Counted from the stretch's first letter, positions 16,547 through 24,981 are shown. The stretch: DNA of 39,037 nucleotides from Streptacidiphilus anmyonensis (GCF_000787855.1 NZ_BBPQ01000017.1:87666-126702); one strand, 5' to 3'. Notes: a model not told the origin generated them from the letters alone. Program-made: numbers and translations.

Positions 16547-17734
16547 GTGACCGTGCAAGACGTGCGCCTCGGCGTCATCGGTCTCGGCCTGCGCCTGTCG
16601 CTCGCCCTCGCCGCCCACCGCCCCGGCAAGGGCAGCGTGGTGGCGGCCGTGTGCGACAACGATCCGGAGGCGCTGCGGCGCGGCCTCGACCGCCTCGACT
16701 GGCTGAAGCCCGAGGACGCGGTCGCCGACCACCGCCGGCTGCTCGACCGGGCCGACCTCGACGCCATCCTCGTGGTCACCCCCGACGACACGCACGAGGC
16801 CCTCGCCGTCGACTGCCTGCGCGCCGGCAAGGCCGTCTACCTCGAAAAGCCCATGCACATCACCGTCGACGGCTGCGACGCGATCCTGCGCGCCGCGTAC
16901 CAGACCGGCACCCGGCTGTACGTGGGCCACAACATGCGGCACATGGGCGTGGTCCGCCGGATGCGCGAGATCATCGCGCGCGGCGACATCGGCGAGCCGA
17001 AGACCGTCTGGGTGCGCCACTTCGTCTCCTACGGCGGCGACTTCTACTTCAAGGACTGGCACGCCGAACGCAGCCGCACCACCGGCCTGCTGCTCCAGAA
17101 GGCCGCCCACGACCTCGACGTCATCCACTGGCTGGCCGGCGGATACACCGAACGCGTCAACGCCTTCGGCTCGTTGATGCTCCACGGCGACCTCCCGCGC
17201 CGCGCCCCGGGCACGCCGCGCCCGGAGAACTGGCTCAAGGAGTACGAGTGGCCGCCCACGGCCCGTACCGGCCTCAACCACCACATCGACGTCGAGGACG
17301 TCTCGGTGATGAACATGCAGCTGGACAACGGGGTCCTGGCCGCGTACCAGCAGTGCCACTTCAGTCCGGACTACTTCCGCAACTACACCGTCATCGGGAC
17401 CGAGGGGCGGCTGGAGAACTTCGGCGACGAAGCCGGGGCCGAGGTCCGCGTCTGGAACACCGGCCCCTCCCGCTACCGCGCGGACGGCGACATCAGCTAC
17501 CGCGTCCCGGACGTGGAGGGCACCCACGGGGGCAGCGACACGGCCATCCTCGCGGAGTTCGCCCGCTTCGTCCGCGAGGGCGGCCCGACGGACACCTCCC
17601 CGCTCGCCGCCCGGATGAGCGTCGCCGCCGGCTACATGGCCACGATGTCGCTGCGCGACGGCGGTCGCCCGTACGACATCCCGCCGCTGGAGCCGGAGTT
17701 GGCGGCGTACTTCGAGAACGCGCAACAGCGGTAG
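16547..17734 (+). CDS. Gfo/Idh/MocA family NAD(P)-dependent sugar oxidoreductase
   Basis: A 395-residue oxidoreductase starting at GTG 16547 (AAAGGA upstream), 40 nt after the permease gene and probably in the same operon. The N-terminal Rossmann fold begins RLGVIGLGLRLSLAL, and the conserved EKP motif is at 100-102 (VYLEKPMHI). The C-terminal half is the alpha/beta substrate domain (GLLLQKAAHDLDVIHWL, with the expected His-Asp). Relatives oxidise sugars, sugar acids or cyclitols such as inositol. With an alpha-galactosidase and importer beside it, a role in processing the imported galactoside or its aglycone is reasonable; the substrate is not determined. Confidence 0.9.
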   Translation: MTVQDVRLGVIGLGLRLSLALAAHRPGKGSVVAAVCDNDPEALRRGLDRLDWLKPEDAVADHRRLLDRADLDAILVVTPDDTHEALAVDCLRAGKAVYLEKPMHITVDGCDAILRAAYQTGTRLYVGHNMRHMGVVRRMREIIARGDIGEPKTVWVRHFVSYGGDFYFKDWHAERSRTTGLLLQKAAHDLDVIHWLAGGYTERVNAFGSLMLHGDLPRRAPGTPRPENWLKEYEWPPTARTGLNHHIDVEDVSVMNMQLDNGVLAAYQQCHFSPDYFRNYTVIGTEGRLENFGDEAGAEVRVWNTGPSRYRADGDISYRVPDVEGTHGGSDTAILAEFARFVREGGPTDTSPLAARMSVAAGYMATMSLRDGGRPYDIPPLEPELAAYFENAQQR

Positions 17735-17765
17735 GGAAGGAGCGGAACGGGGTCGGGCCCGCCGA

Positions 17766-18089
17766 TCAGGACGCGGCCGCGCCGGAGCCCGGGCCTTCCT
17801 GGTGGACGCCCTGCAGCCCGGACCAGCCGCCGTCCGGGGCCGCCGAGTTGTTGAACTCCCAGTCGGCGGGCCGGAGCGTGGCGGTCTTGAAGTAGCTCGG
17901 GCCGTTGACCTCGGGCGCGTACGCCCGGCCGTCGGACGGGTCGGCGACGCCGAGCTGCGGGGCGGCGTACGTGCGGCCGGGGTCGAGCGAGTCGGCCTGG
18001 GCGTGCACGGCGGGGCCGAGAAGTGCGGCTCCCGTGATCGCGGTGGCGGCAAGGAGCTTGACGGCTCCGCCGGCGAAGTCGCTGCGCAT
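17766..18089 (-). CDS. Small secreted protein, unknown function
   Basis: A 107-residue product from ATG 18089, chosen because a GGAG site lies 7 nt upstream. A signal peptide (MRSDFAGGAVKLLAATAITG and a further hydrophobic stretch) ends near AVHAQADS. The mature ~75 residues are rich in Gly, Pro and Ala, contain aromatic motifs (NGPSYFK, RPADWEFNNS, GGWSGLQGV) and have no cysteines. I recognise no domain. It is convergent with the Gfo/Idh gene, with 31 bp between stops. Confidence 0.65.
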   Translation of the reverse strand: MRSDFAGGAVKLLAATAITGAALLGPAVHAQADSLDPGRTYAAPQLGVADPSDGRAYAPEVNGPSYFKTATLRPADWEFNNSAAPDGGWSGLQGVHQEGPGSGAAAS

Positions 18090-18220
18090 GGTGGATCTCC
18101 CCCCGTGGGCGGTCCGCCCGGTGGCGGACACGGCTGAGGTCGACGCAACCAGCGGAACCCGGCCGTCGGCACCACCGGTCGGCGGGAGCGGCACCCGCTG
18201 GGCGGGTGGGGCTCGGCGCT

Positions 18221-18415
18221 AGGGCCTGTCTTCAAACCCCCGCCGGGCCCGGCCCGCCTGCCACGACCTCCCCCAGCCTTCGGCCGGGGGAACCCCCCCA
18301 TGCTGGGTTGTCGGCACGCCCAAGTACATCCAGTACGAGGGCGCCCCTCCGCCTTGCATCTGGCCGCGCCAGACGAGCCGGGCTGATCCGGCGCGAGTTT
18401 GAAGACAGGCCCTAG
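18221..18415. mobile_element. MITE with perfect terminal inverted repeats at a TA-type target
   Basis: GCTAGGGCCTGTCTTCAAAC (18218-18237) is repeated as its exact reverse complement at 18397-18416. The repeats extend inward imperfectly for about 25 bp. The outermost bases are CTA/TAG, consistent with a TA or CTAG target duplicated by an IS630-like transposase. The ~195-bp interior has no plausible gene and holds a CCCCCAGCCTTCGG / CCGGGGG-type hairpin seen often in streptomycetes. It is therefore non-autonomous. It ends about 60 bp before the PIG-L start codon and may carry or disturb that gene's promoter. Confidence 0.75.
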
Positions 18416-18474
18416 CATGGGCCGCCGGGAGCAGCCGAGGCGATCCGTGCCGAGGGCGGGAGAGGACCGGTTCC

Positions 18475-19275
18475 ATGGAGAAGACGGAGCCCGTGCGGCG
18501 GCCGGAGCCGCGGCACGCCGTGCTGGCGGTGCACGCCCACCCCGACGACGAGTCGCTGTGGACCGGCGGCCTCCTCGCCCGCAGCGCGGACGCGGGACGT
18601 CCGACCGCCGTGGTCACCTGCACCGACGGGGAGCTCGCCGACGGCGGCTCCTTCGCCGCGCCCGGCGTCCGCACCAAGGAGTGGGGCGAGGCCCTGCGGG
18701 TCCTCGGCGTCACCTCCTCGGCGATGCTGCCCTACCGCGACTCCGGCCGCCACGGGCAAGGCGCGGGCTCCCTGTGCGCGGCCCCGTTCGACGTCGTCGT
18801 CGCCGACCTCGTCGAGCAGATCCGGGTGCTGCGCCCGACCGCCGTCGTGACCTACGACGCGGCGGGCGCTTCCGGCCACCTCGACCACATCCGCGTCCAC
18901 CGGGCCACCCTCGCGGCGGTCGAGGCCGCGGCGGTCCCGTTCCTGCTGCCCTCCCACGGCCCGGCCTGGGCCGTCGAGTCGCTCTGGCTCGTCACCGCCC
19001 CGTCCTCGCTGGTCGGCCACGCCGCCGCGGTCGGCCTCCAGCCGGCGGACGTCCCCTCCACCCCGGACGACCGCATCACCGTCTCCCTGGACGTCCGACC
19101 CTGGCTGGCCACGAAGTGGGCGGCGCTCCGGTGCCACGCCTCGGAGTTCGAACGCGGCGCGAGCGTCTCCGCGTTCACCGACCCCACGCTGCGCGAACTC
19201 GGCCTCGGCACCGAGTCCTTCCTCCACCGCCCCGGCCCCGGCGCGCCCGCGGACGGCGGCGTGCCCGCGCTCTGA
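18475..19275 (+). CDS. PIG-L family zinc deacetylase (MshB/Mca-like)
   Basis: A 266-residue protein starting at ATG 18475 (GGAGAGGA upstream). The metal-binding motif AHPDDE (residues 21-26) and the second histidine motif GHLDHIRVH match the LmbE/PIG-L fold, which removes acetyl groups from GlcNAc-type substrates. Related actinobacterial enzymes are MshB (mycothiol synthesis) and Mca (conjugate amidase). I cannot tell which applies; no other mycothiol gene is nearby. The MITE ends just upstream. Confidence 0.88.
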   Translation: MEKTEPVRRPEPRHAVLAVHAHPDDESLWTGGLLARSADAGRPTAVVTCTDGELADGGSFAAPGVRTKEWGEALRVLGVTSSAMLPYRDSGRHGQGAGSLCAAPFDVVVADLVEQIRVLRPTAVVTYDAAGASGHLDHIRVHRATLAAVEAAAVPFLLPSHGPAWAVESLWLVTAPSSLVGHAAAVGLQPADVPSTPDDRITVSLDVRPWLATKWAALRCHASEFERGASVSAFTDPTLRELGLGTESFLHRPGPGAPADGGVPAL

Positions 19276-19413
19276 ACCGGAGCGAGATCCGGGCGCTTGG
19301 CCTCGAACTCGAAGCGGATGTCGATGTCACCCGACGCCCCGGGACCCGGTGCGAGGCCGTGTGCAGGCCGAAAGCAGTTGGCGGGGCGGTCTGTTGTCTG
19401 CTCTGGTGCTGTC

Positions 19414-20097
19414 ATGTCCCTCAGCCCTCGCTACGACGAGTTCGCCGACTGGTACGACGCCTACGTTCGGAGCGGAGTCGGTCGTCCGTTCGCCGAAGCA
19501 GCCGACCAGTTGATCGCTCGGGTGCTCGGCGTCGGGGCCGGGCGGACCTGCCTCGACCTGGGCTGTGGCGGGGGCGCCCATATCCCCGCCCTGACCGCCC
19601 TGGGATGGCGGGTCCTGGGGGTGGACATCTCTCCTCGCCAGGTCGAGATCGCCCGCCGTTCCGGGGCTGATGCCGTCGTGGCCGGCGCCGACGACCTGCC
19701 CTTCGACGACCAGTCGTTCGACGCGGTTGCGACGATCATGACCACCACCGACTTCGACGACCTGCCCGCCGTCTTCATGGAGGCCTACCGTGTTCTGCGC
19801 CCAGGCGGGCGTCTGGCCGTCGTCGGGGCCCATCCCTGCTTCGGAGGGGTCTACGTCGAACGTGACGGGGCGGGCGCCTGCACGGTCCATCCGGGCTATC
19901 GGCTCCATGAGCGAGTGGAACAACACCCGCTGCTCGGCGACGGCATCCGATCCCGGGTCGGCGTGGTCAACGTGCCGCTGCCCGTGTTGCTCAACTCCGT
20001 TCTTGATGCCGGATTCAGACTGCTTGAGACGGCCGAGGACAACGGTCGGCAGCCCGTTCCGGACCTCCTGGGCATCGCGGCCTGCCGACCGCGGTAG
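19414..20097 (+). CDS. Class I SAM-dependent methyltransferase
   Basis: A 227-residue methyltransferase. Motif I is CLDLGCGGGAH (46-56), followed by the acidic end of strand 2 (VLGVDISPRQ), motif II ADDLPFDDQSFDAV and motif III YRVLRPGGRLAVVG, as in UbiE/small-molecule methyltransferases. ATG 19414 is the first start that keeps the usual N-terminus (YDEFADWYDAYV); the ribosome-binding site is weak. The substrate is unknown. It is convergent with soxR, with 13 bp between the genes. Confidence 0.85.
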   Translation: MSLSPRYDEFADWYDAYVRSGVGRPFAEAADQLIARVLGVGAGRTCLDLGCGGGAHIPALTALGWRVLGVDISPRQVEIARRSGADAVVAGADDLPFDDQSFDAVATIMTTTDFDDLPAVFMEAYRVLRPGGRLAVVGAHPCFGGVYVERDGAGACTVHPGYRLHERVEQHPLLGDGIRSRVGVVNVPLPVLLNSVLDAGFRLLETAEDNGRQPVPDLLGIAACRPR

Positions 20098-20110
20098 ATC
20101 CTCGTGTCGG

Positions 20111-20584
20111 TCAGGCCCGGGCCGGGGGCTCGGGAGGGGTGTCGCCGAGGAGCCAGCGGGCGCCCGGGCCGTGGGCGGCGGCCGTGTCGTCCGGGTTGTA
20201 GAGGGCGCAGGTCTTGAGGGACAGGCAGCCGCAGCCCACACAGCCGCCCAGCTTGCGGCGCAGGAGCTGGAGTTCGGCGATCTGGGCGTCGATGCGCCGC
20301 TGCCAGGCGCGCGCGACCGGAGCCCACTGGGCGGCGGTCGGAGCGCGGTCGTCGGGCAGGCGCGCGAGCGCCTGCCCGGCCTCGTCCAAGGAGAGCCCGA
20401 CGCGCTGCGCGGCGCGGACGAAGGCGAGACGCCGGAGCATCGCCCGGTGGTAGCGGCGCTGGCCTCCCGCCGTGCGCTGCGAGGTGATCAGGCCGAGCTC
20501 CTCGTAGTAGCGCAGGGCGGAGGAGGCCAGCCCGCTGCGGGCGGCCAGCTCGCCGATCGTCAGCCGGTCCGCGGAGGGGGTCAT
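20111..20584 (-). CDS. soxR: SoxR, redox-sensing MerR-family regulator
   Basis: A 157-residue MerR protein. The N-terminal helix-turn-helix is LTIGELAARSGLASSALRYYEE. A dimerisation helix follows, then the [2Fe-2S] ligand set C-x2-C-x-C-x5-C (Cys115, 118, 120, 126), diagnostic of SoxR. In actinobacteria SoxR responds to redox-active compounds and controls a small target set directly, without SoxS. ATG 20584 has GGGAGAG upstream. Its promoter carries a perfect 20-bp palindrome, so autoregulation is likely, and a near-identical palindrome lies in the split transketolase promoter at 27.67 kb. Confidence 0.93.
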   Translation of the reverse strand: MTPSADRLTIGELAARSGLASSALRYYEELGLITSQRTAGGQRRYHRAMLRRLAFVRAAQRVGLSLDEAGQALARLPDDRAPTAAQWAPVARAWQRRIDAQIAELQLLRRKLGGCVGCGCLSLKTCALYNPDDTAAAHGPGARWLLGDTPPEPPARA

Positions 20585-20604
20585 GGGTCTCTCCCGAGAT
20601 TCGC

Positions 20605-20635
20605 TGTCTACTTCAAGCGCGCTTGAAGTTCGTCA
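20605..20635 (-). promoter_or_regulatory. soxR promoter with SoxR operator palindrome
   Basis: ACTTCAAGCGCGCTTGAAGT (20610-20629) is a perfect palindrome of SoxR-box type. On the minus strand it fills a 19-bp spacer between a -35-like TGACGA and the -10 box TAGACA (20610-20605). Overlong 19-bp spacers holding the operator are the hallmark of MerR-controlled promoters. Confidence 0.7.
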
Positions 20636-20714
20636 GTCTACCCCCGTGGCCGGGCCGCACCGTGTCCACGTCGGTCGACCGTCCGACCCGCGGGACGGGC
20701 GGAGGCGGTAGCAG

Positions 20715-20764
20715 GCCCACCCTCGTGGGCGGAGTCCACCTCGACTCCGCCCACGAGGGTGGGC
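20715..20764. terminator. Strong hairpin terminator after the LLM oxidoreductase gene
   Basis: Two 22-nt arms (20715-20736 and 20743-20764) are perfect reverse complements around a 6-nt loop. Located 17 bp after the stop of the minus-strand LLM gene, it would separate it from soxR. No T-run follows, as is common in streptomycetes. Confidence 0.85.
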
Positions 20765-20780
20765 AGGTGAAACCCGCATC

Positions 20781-21668
20781 TCAGGCGAGCCGCGGAAGGA
20801 CCTCGGACGCGATCCACTCCATGGCCTTCTCCATGTCCTCGGCGGCCAGGGGGAGCCACAGCGTGCAGACGGAGAGCCCAGCCTCCCCGAGCTTCTCCAG
20901 GGCGTCAGCCACGGTCGCGGCGGTCGGTGACGCTCCGCCCAGGGGCCGTCCGGGAGCCTGGGCGACCGCGGCAAAGCCGGGTGGCGTGAGGAACGCGGCC
21001 GAAGCAAGCGTCAGGCGCTCGGCCTCCGCCGGGGTGGCGGCCAGATCGTGCAGGCGGCGTCGCACGTCGAGGACGTCTGCCGCGTCGACACCACTGCCGT
21101 ACCAGCCGTCGCCGTATCGCAGTGCCCGGCGCAGGGCCGCCTCACTGCTCCCGCCGATCCACACCGGCGGCCCACCGGGGGTGAGCGGAGGCACCCCCAG
21201 GCGGGCGTCACGGAGGTGTGTGAACGGCCCGTCGTAGTCGGCGGGACGCGACGTCCACAGGGCTCGGGCGGCAGCGAGGTGGTCGTCGGTGCGGGCGCCC
21301 CGTTCCCGGGAGGGCACGCCGACGGCCTCGAACTCGTAAGGGTTCCACCCGGTGCCGACGCCCAGGATCATGCGTCCGCCCGACACGACGTCCAGAGTGG
21401 CCGCCTGATTGGCGAGCACCAACGCCGGATAGAACGGAGCGACGAGCACGGACGTCAGCAGCCGCAGGCGCTTCGTCGCGCCGGCGATCGCCGAGAGCAG
21501 GACGAGCGGGTCGGTGTCGAGCCCGAACCCGCTGTCCAGGAGGCGGTTGCCGACCGCTACGTGGTCGAAGCCGAGCTGCTCGGCGTGCGAGGCGGCGCGG
21601 AGCACGGCGGTCCCGTCCTCGATCGGCCAGCGTGGCTGGAGGGAGACGCCGATGCGCATCGGTGGCAT
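20781..21668 (-). CDS. LLM-class (F420-dependent type) oxidoreductase
   Basis: A 295-residue luciferase-like TIM barrel. Family features include HAEQLGFDHVAVGNR, the AGATKRLRLLTSVLVAPFYP segment, ATLDVVSGGRMILGVGTGWNPYEF and PPVWIGGSSEAALRRAL. Actinobacterial members usually use cofactor F420, though FMN-dependent members look alike. The natural substrate is unknown. ATG 21668 (MPPMRIGV) is chosen because the barrel's first strand begins right after it; ATG 21659 is an alternative, and neither has a good ribosome-binding site. A strong terminator follows. Confidence 0.88.
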   Translation of the reverse strand: MPPMRIGVSLQPRWPIEDGTAVLRAASHAEQLGFDHVAVGNRLLDSGFGLDTDPLVLLSAIAGATKRLRLLTSVLVAPFYPALVLANQAATLDVVSGGRMILGVGTGWNPYEFEAVGVPSRERGARTDDHLAAARALWTSRPADYDGPFTHLRDARLGVPPLTPGGPPVWIGGSSEAALRRALRYGDGWYGSGVDAADVLDVRRRLHDLAATPAEAERLTLASAAFLTPPGFAAVAQAPGRPLGGASPTAATVADALEKLGEAGLSVCTLWLPLAAEDMEKAMEWIASEVLPRLA

Positions 21669-21815
21669 AGCAGGGAGAGCCCTTTCAGTGACGGTCCGGT
21701 CCGTGTCAGGACAGGTACCCCCTCGCCCTGACCCCGTAATCAACTCCCTTGACGCGAGCCACCCCTGGCTTGCGCCAGTCCCGACAGTCCGCCAGTGGTC
21801 GGCAGTGGGTGGTCG

Positions 21816-22112
21816 TCAGGCGTTGCAGGTGACCTGCGCGCTGGACTGCCAGATGGTCGGGGTGATCCGGATGGCGATCGGAGCACGGGTCAGCGAGCAC
21901 TGGGCGGTGGTGTAGCCCGCTGCCGTGGCCTGGGCGTAGGCGCTGTTGTAGGCGGCGGTGTTCGAGAGGTACGGGCTGTAGCTGAAAGCGTTGCCGACGA
22001 AGACCTTCTGGCCGGTGACGGCGGTCTGGGCGCTGGCCGGCAGTGCGCCGACGGTCAGCAGGAGGGCGCCGGCGGCAAGGGTGGTTCCGAGTGCGCGCTT
22101 GAGGACGGTCAT
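21816..22112 (-). CDS. Small secreted two-cysteine protein, unknown function
   Basis: A 98-residue product from ATG 22112 with AAGGG upstream. A signal peptide (MTVLKRALGTTLAAGALLLT and onward) ends at PASAQT. The mature ~70 residues are polar, with repeated Tyr/Ala (NTAAYNSAYAQATAAGYTTA) and two cysteines (AQCSL, VTCNA) that could form one disulfide. No family is recognised. It lies alone between the LLM gene and a membrane protein. Upstream (22113-22320) is non-coding and holds a short palindrome TGACGTCGCGTCA at 22280-22292. Confidence 0.65.
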   Translation of the reverse strand: MTVLKRALGTTLAAGALLLTVGALPASAQTAVTGQKVFVGNAFSYSPYLSNTAAYNSAYAQATAAGYTTAQCSLTRAPIAIRITPTIWQSSAQVTCNA

Positions 22113-22320
22113 GATGAGGCCCTTCCAGGGATGGTGGCTTGTCGTTCCGAGGAGCCTCGATCCCCGACTTCGAGGATCCGTGGAGCCTCGGTGCAGATCG
22201 GATTCTTGTCGTGGCGGTGAGGTGCGGACAAGGGCTCTCATCGTTTTCTGCGCGTTCTTCTCCCTCTGCGTAGGCAATATGACGTCGCGTCAGTTGCAGA
22301 AGACGCAGGGGCGGGAGCTC

Positions 22321-22947
22321 CTAGTAGAAGCCGTGGAACGGGACGACGGACAGCGCCGCGCCGAGCGCGGCCGCGAGGAGGCCGGCCCGGACGCCGCCCC
22401 AGCCGTGGCCGGCGGGCGGCGACGACGGCGCGGGCGCGGTCAGGCGGGTCTCCGACGGCGCGCTGTCGATCCTCGCCTGCGCCACGTGCGCGGCGAAACC
22501 GGCCGGCGGGCGGGGGTGGACCCGGACCTCCCAGGGGTGCGCGGCGTCCTGGTCCACCACGACCGTGCGACCGACCCGGAAGTCGTCCAGATCCATCAGG
22601 TTCACCACCGCCGAGGCGTCGACGCGGCACCCGGGGCGGCCGTCGGGCGCGACGGTGAGGTCGAGGCGCAGCGGAACGTCCGGTCCGTCACCGACGGCGC
22701 GGACGGATTCGATCCGCGCCATGACGGTCTCCCAGCGGGGTGGTTCGACGGCCGCCGTCGAGGTGTGTCGCCGACGGCGTCCGGCCAGGAGCAGTCCGAA
22801 GGCGGCGATGCCCGTCCACGGCGCCAGGTTCGCCCCGACGACGATCAGTGTCACGCTCCAGCCCGTGTCCGCGGCCAGGACGCCGGCCACGATCCCCCCG
22901 GCCTCGACACCCAGCACGACGCACAGCAGCAACCCCACCCAGTACAC
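22321..22947 (-). CDS. Membrane protein with extracytoplasmic or cytoplasmic soluble domain, unknown function
   Basis: A 208-residue protein from GTG 22947 (AAGGAA upstream). Two N-terminal membrane segments (VGLLLCVVLGVEAGGIVAGV and LIVVGANLAPWTGIAAFGLL) are followed by an Arg-rich stop (AGRRRRH). A ~90-residue beta-rich region (VPLRLDLTVAPDGRPGCRVD, VGRTVVVDQD, WEVRVHPRPP) and one C-terminal membrane segment (GLLAAALGAALSVVPF) follow. The middle part resembles domains seen in many actinobacterial membrane proteins without assigned role. Confidence 0.72.
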   Translation of the reverse strand: MYWVGLLLCVVLGVEAGGIVAGVLAADTGWSVTLIVVGANLAPWTGIAAFGLLLAGRRRRHTSTAAVEPPRWETVMARIESVRAVGDGPDVPLRLDLTVAPDGRPGCRVDASAVVNLMDLDDFRVGRTVVVDQDAAHPWEVRVHPRPPAGFAAHVAQARIDSAPSETRLTAPAPSSPPAGHGWGGVRAGLLAAALGAALSVVPFHGFY

Positions 22948-23039
22948 GGCGCGTTCCTTCCCCTTCCCCTTCGGCCTCCCTGGCCGGCGTGCGCAGCCTA
23001 CTGGTGGGACGTCACGGCTCGGCCTTCGCGGGTCGGACG

Positions 23040-23660
23040 TCACGGCCTCGGGGAGATGGCCGCCCAGCCCTGCTCCAGGAGGTCGAACGCGCGGGTCACG
23101 GCCTCGGCGGAGTCCCCGTCCCAGGCGATCCGGGGTGCTTCGAGGGCGAAGTGCGCGAGGGCGGCGCAGGCCGGGTCGTCGGTCGGTCGGCCGGTCTCCT
23201 CGGCGATGGCGCGGGCGAGGGCGGTCTCGTGACGCAGCCACATCCGCTGGGCGTAGTCGCGCAGGGCGGGGGTCTCCTCGACCAGTCGGCTGAACGCGGC
23301 GAACCCGGGGTCGCCGTCCACGGTGGGGATGCGGTGGCGCAGCGCGTGCTCGCGCAGGGCCGCGGGGACGGACTGGCCCGCGGCGCGTTCGCGTACGGAG
23401 GCGAGGAGCCGCTCCTCCTGGTCGGAGTCCTGGTCGAAGACCAGGGCCTCCTTGACGGGGAAGTGCTTGAACAGCGTGGTGGTGGACACGTCGACGGCGT
23501 CCGCGATCTCGCGGATGCCCACGTGTTCGTAGCCGCGTTCGAGGAAGAGGCGCAGGGCGGCGTCGGCCAGCGCCTGGCGGGTGGCGGCCTTCTTGCGTTC
23601 GCGGCGTCCCGGCGGTGTCGGACTCGGCGGCGGCGGCGCTGGGGGCGTGGTCTCGGGCAT
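23040..23660 (-). CDS. TetR-family transcriptional regulator
   Basis: A 206-residue repressor. After a Pro-rich N-terminal tail, the TetR helix-turn-helix is clear: RQALADAALRLFLERGYEHV, then IREIADAVDVSTTTLFKHFP. The C-terminal ligand domain follows the MftR-like type. It is divergent from the FAD monooxygenase gene with 137 bp between starts and most likely controls it. ATG 23660 lies 6 nt after the -10 box and lacks a ribosome-binding site, so the mRNA is probably leaderless. Confidence 0.92.
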   Translation of the reverse strand: MPETTPPAPPPPSPTPPGRRERKKAATRQALADAALRLFLERGYEHVGIREIADAVDVSTTTLFKHFPVKEALVFDQDSDQEERLLASVRERAAGQSVPAALREHALRHRIPTVDGDPGFAAFSRLVEETPALRDYAQRMWLRHETALARAIAEETGRPTDDPACAALAHFALEAPRIAWDGDSAEAVTRAFDLLEQGWAAISPRP

Positions 23661-23666
23661 GCCGCC

Positions 23667-23715
23667 ACTCTACGCTTGGGTTGAGCGAATTCAAAAGTTG
23701 TGTCGTTGCACTTTT
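23667..23715 (-). promoter_or_regulatory. tetR promoter and operator candidates in the divergent region
   Basis: Minus strand: -35 TTGAAT (23694-23689), 16-bp spacer, -10 TAGAGT (23672-23667). Overlapping the -35 is the inverted repeat TTGA-N6-TCAA (23681-23694). A second one, AAAAGT (23693-23698) with ACTTTT (23710-23715), lies beside it. Either could be the TetR site acting on both divergent genes. Confidence 0.5.
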
Positions 23716-23797
23716 TTCACGGGTGTGGTCTTCTGGGCCTACTGCACTTCGCTGACTCCCACTTCTTCCTCCACCTGCTCGAAAGGTGCGATCCGCC

Positions 23798-24949
23798 ATG
23801 CCCCTCGCCCACCGAATCGCGATCATCGGCGCCGGTCCCGGCGGCCTGACCTGCGCCCGCATCCTGCAGCGCCACGGCGTCGAGGTCACCGTCCACGACC
23901 TGGACGCCTCCCCGGCCGCCCGGGACCAGGGCGGCACCCTCGACATGCACCCCGAGTCCGGGCAACTCGCCCTGCGACGTGCCGACTTGTGGGACGAGTT
24001 CACCGGCCTCGCCCGCCCTGATGGGCAGCAGATGCGCCTGGTCGGCCGCGACGGCCGCATCCTGTTCGACCACGTCCCCGACGAGGGGGACGACGCGCAG
24101 GGGAGTCCCGAGATCGACCGCGGGCAGCTCCGCGCCCTGCTCCTCGACTCCCTGGATCCCGGCACCGTGCGCTGGGGGCACAAGCTCACGCGCGTCGAGC
24201 CGCTCGACGGGGGCGGCCACCGCCTGCACTTCGACGGGCGCGGCAGCACGGAGACCGATCTCGTCGTGGGCGCGGACGGAGCGTGGTCCCGGGTGCGCCG
24301 CCTGCTGTCCGCCGCCGAGCCGGTCTACACCGGCGTCACCTTCGTCGAGACCGGCCTCGACCGCGCCGACCTGCGGCATCCGCGCCTTGCCGCGCTCACC
24401 GGCCGCGGCACCATGATGGCCCTGGACGACAGCAAGGGGTTCGTCGCCCAGCGCAACAGCGGAGGCCATGTCCGCGTCTACGTCGGCATGCGCACCCCGC
24501 AGGACTGGCACCGGCGGCGCGGCGTCGACCTGGCCGACCACGACGCCGTGCGCCACGCGCTCCTGGCGGAGTTCGCGGGCTGGAGCGACGACCTGCTCGG
24601 CTTCATCACCGAGACGGACACCGGCTACACCAACCGGCCCCTGTTCGCGCTGCCCGTCCCGCACATCTGGGAGCACCGGCCGGGCGTCACCCTCCTCGGC
24701 GACGCGGCGCACCTGATGTCCCCGTTCTCGGGCATGGGCGCCAACCTCGCCATGCTCGACGGCGCGGACCTCGCCCACACCCTCATCGCCGAGCCCACCC
24801 TGGACGCGGCGGTCCGCGCCTACGAAGCCGTCCTGCGTCCGCGCTCGCTCGCCGCGGCGGAGGGGGCCGCCGAGGGCATCGCCGGCGCCTTCGCGCCGGA
24901 CAGCGCCGCCCAGACGCTCGCCCACATGAGCCGCTTCGCCGAGGCGTAG
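23798..24949 (+). CDS. FAD-dependent monooxygenase, TetX-like
   Basis: A 383-residue flavin hydroxylase of the PHBH fold. The FAD motif is IAIIGAGPGGLTCARIL, followed by the TetX-type GGTLDMHPESGQLAL. The DG motif is DLVVGADGAWSRVRRLL and the second FAD motif is GDAAHLMSPFSGMGANLAML. Relatives hydroxylate aromatics or inactivate tetracyclines; similarity to TetX does not prove tetracycline degradation. ATG 23798 is chosen over GTG 23786 because GAAAGG is better placed. Divergent tetR suggests induction by an aromatic ligand or substrate. Confidence 0.9.
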   Translation: MPLAHRIAIIGAGPGGLTCARILQRHGVEVTVHDLDASPAARDQGGTLDMHPESGQLALRRADLWDEFTGLARPDGQQMRLVGRDGRILFDHVPDEGDDAQGSPEIDRGQLRALLLDSLDPGTVRWGHKLTRVEPLDGGGHRLHFDGRGSTETDLVVGADGAWSRVRRLLSAAEPVYTGVTFVETGLDRADLRHPRLAALTGRGTMMALDDSKGFVAQRNSGGHVRVYVGMRTPQDWHRRRGVDLADHDAVRHALLAEFAGWSDDLLGFITETDTGYTNRPLFALPVPHIWEHRPGVTLLGDAAHLMSPFSGMGANLAMLDGADLAHTLIAEPTLDAAVRAYEAVLRPRSLAAAEGAAEGIAGAFAPDSAAQTLAHMSRFAEA

Positions 24950-24981
24950 CGCCCACGCGCAGCGCTCAGCTCAGGCAGCGC

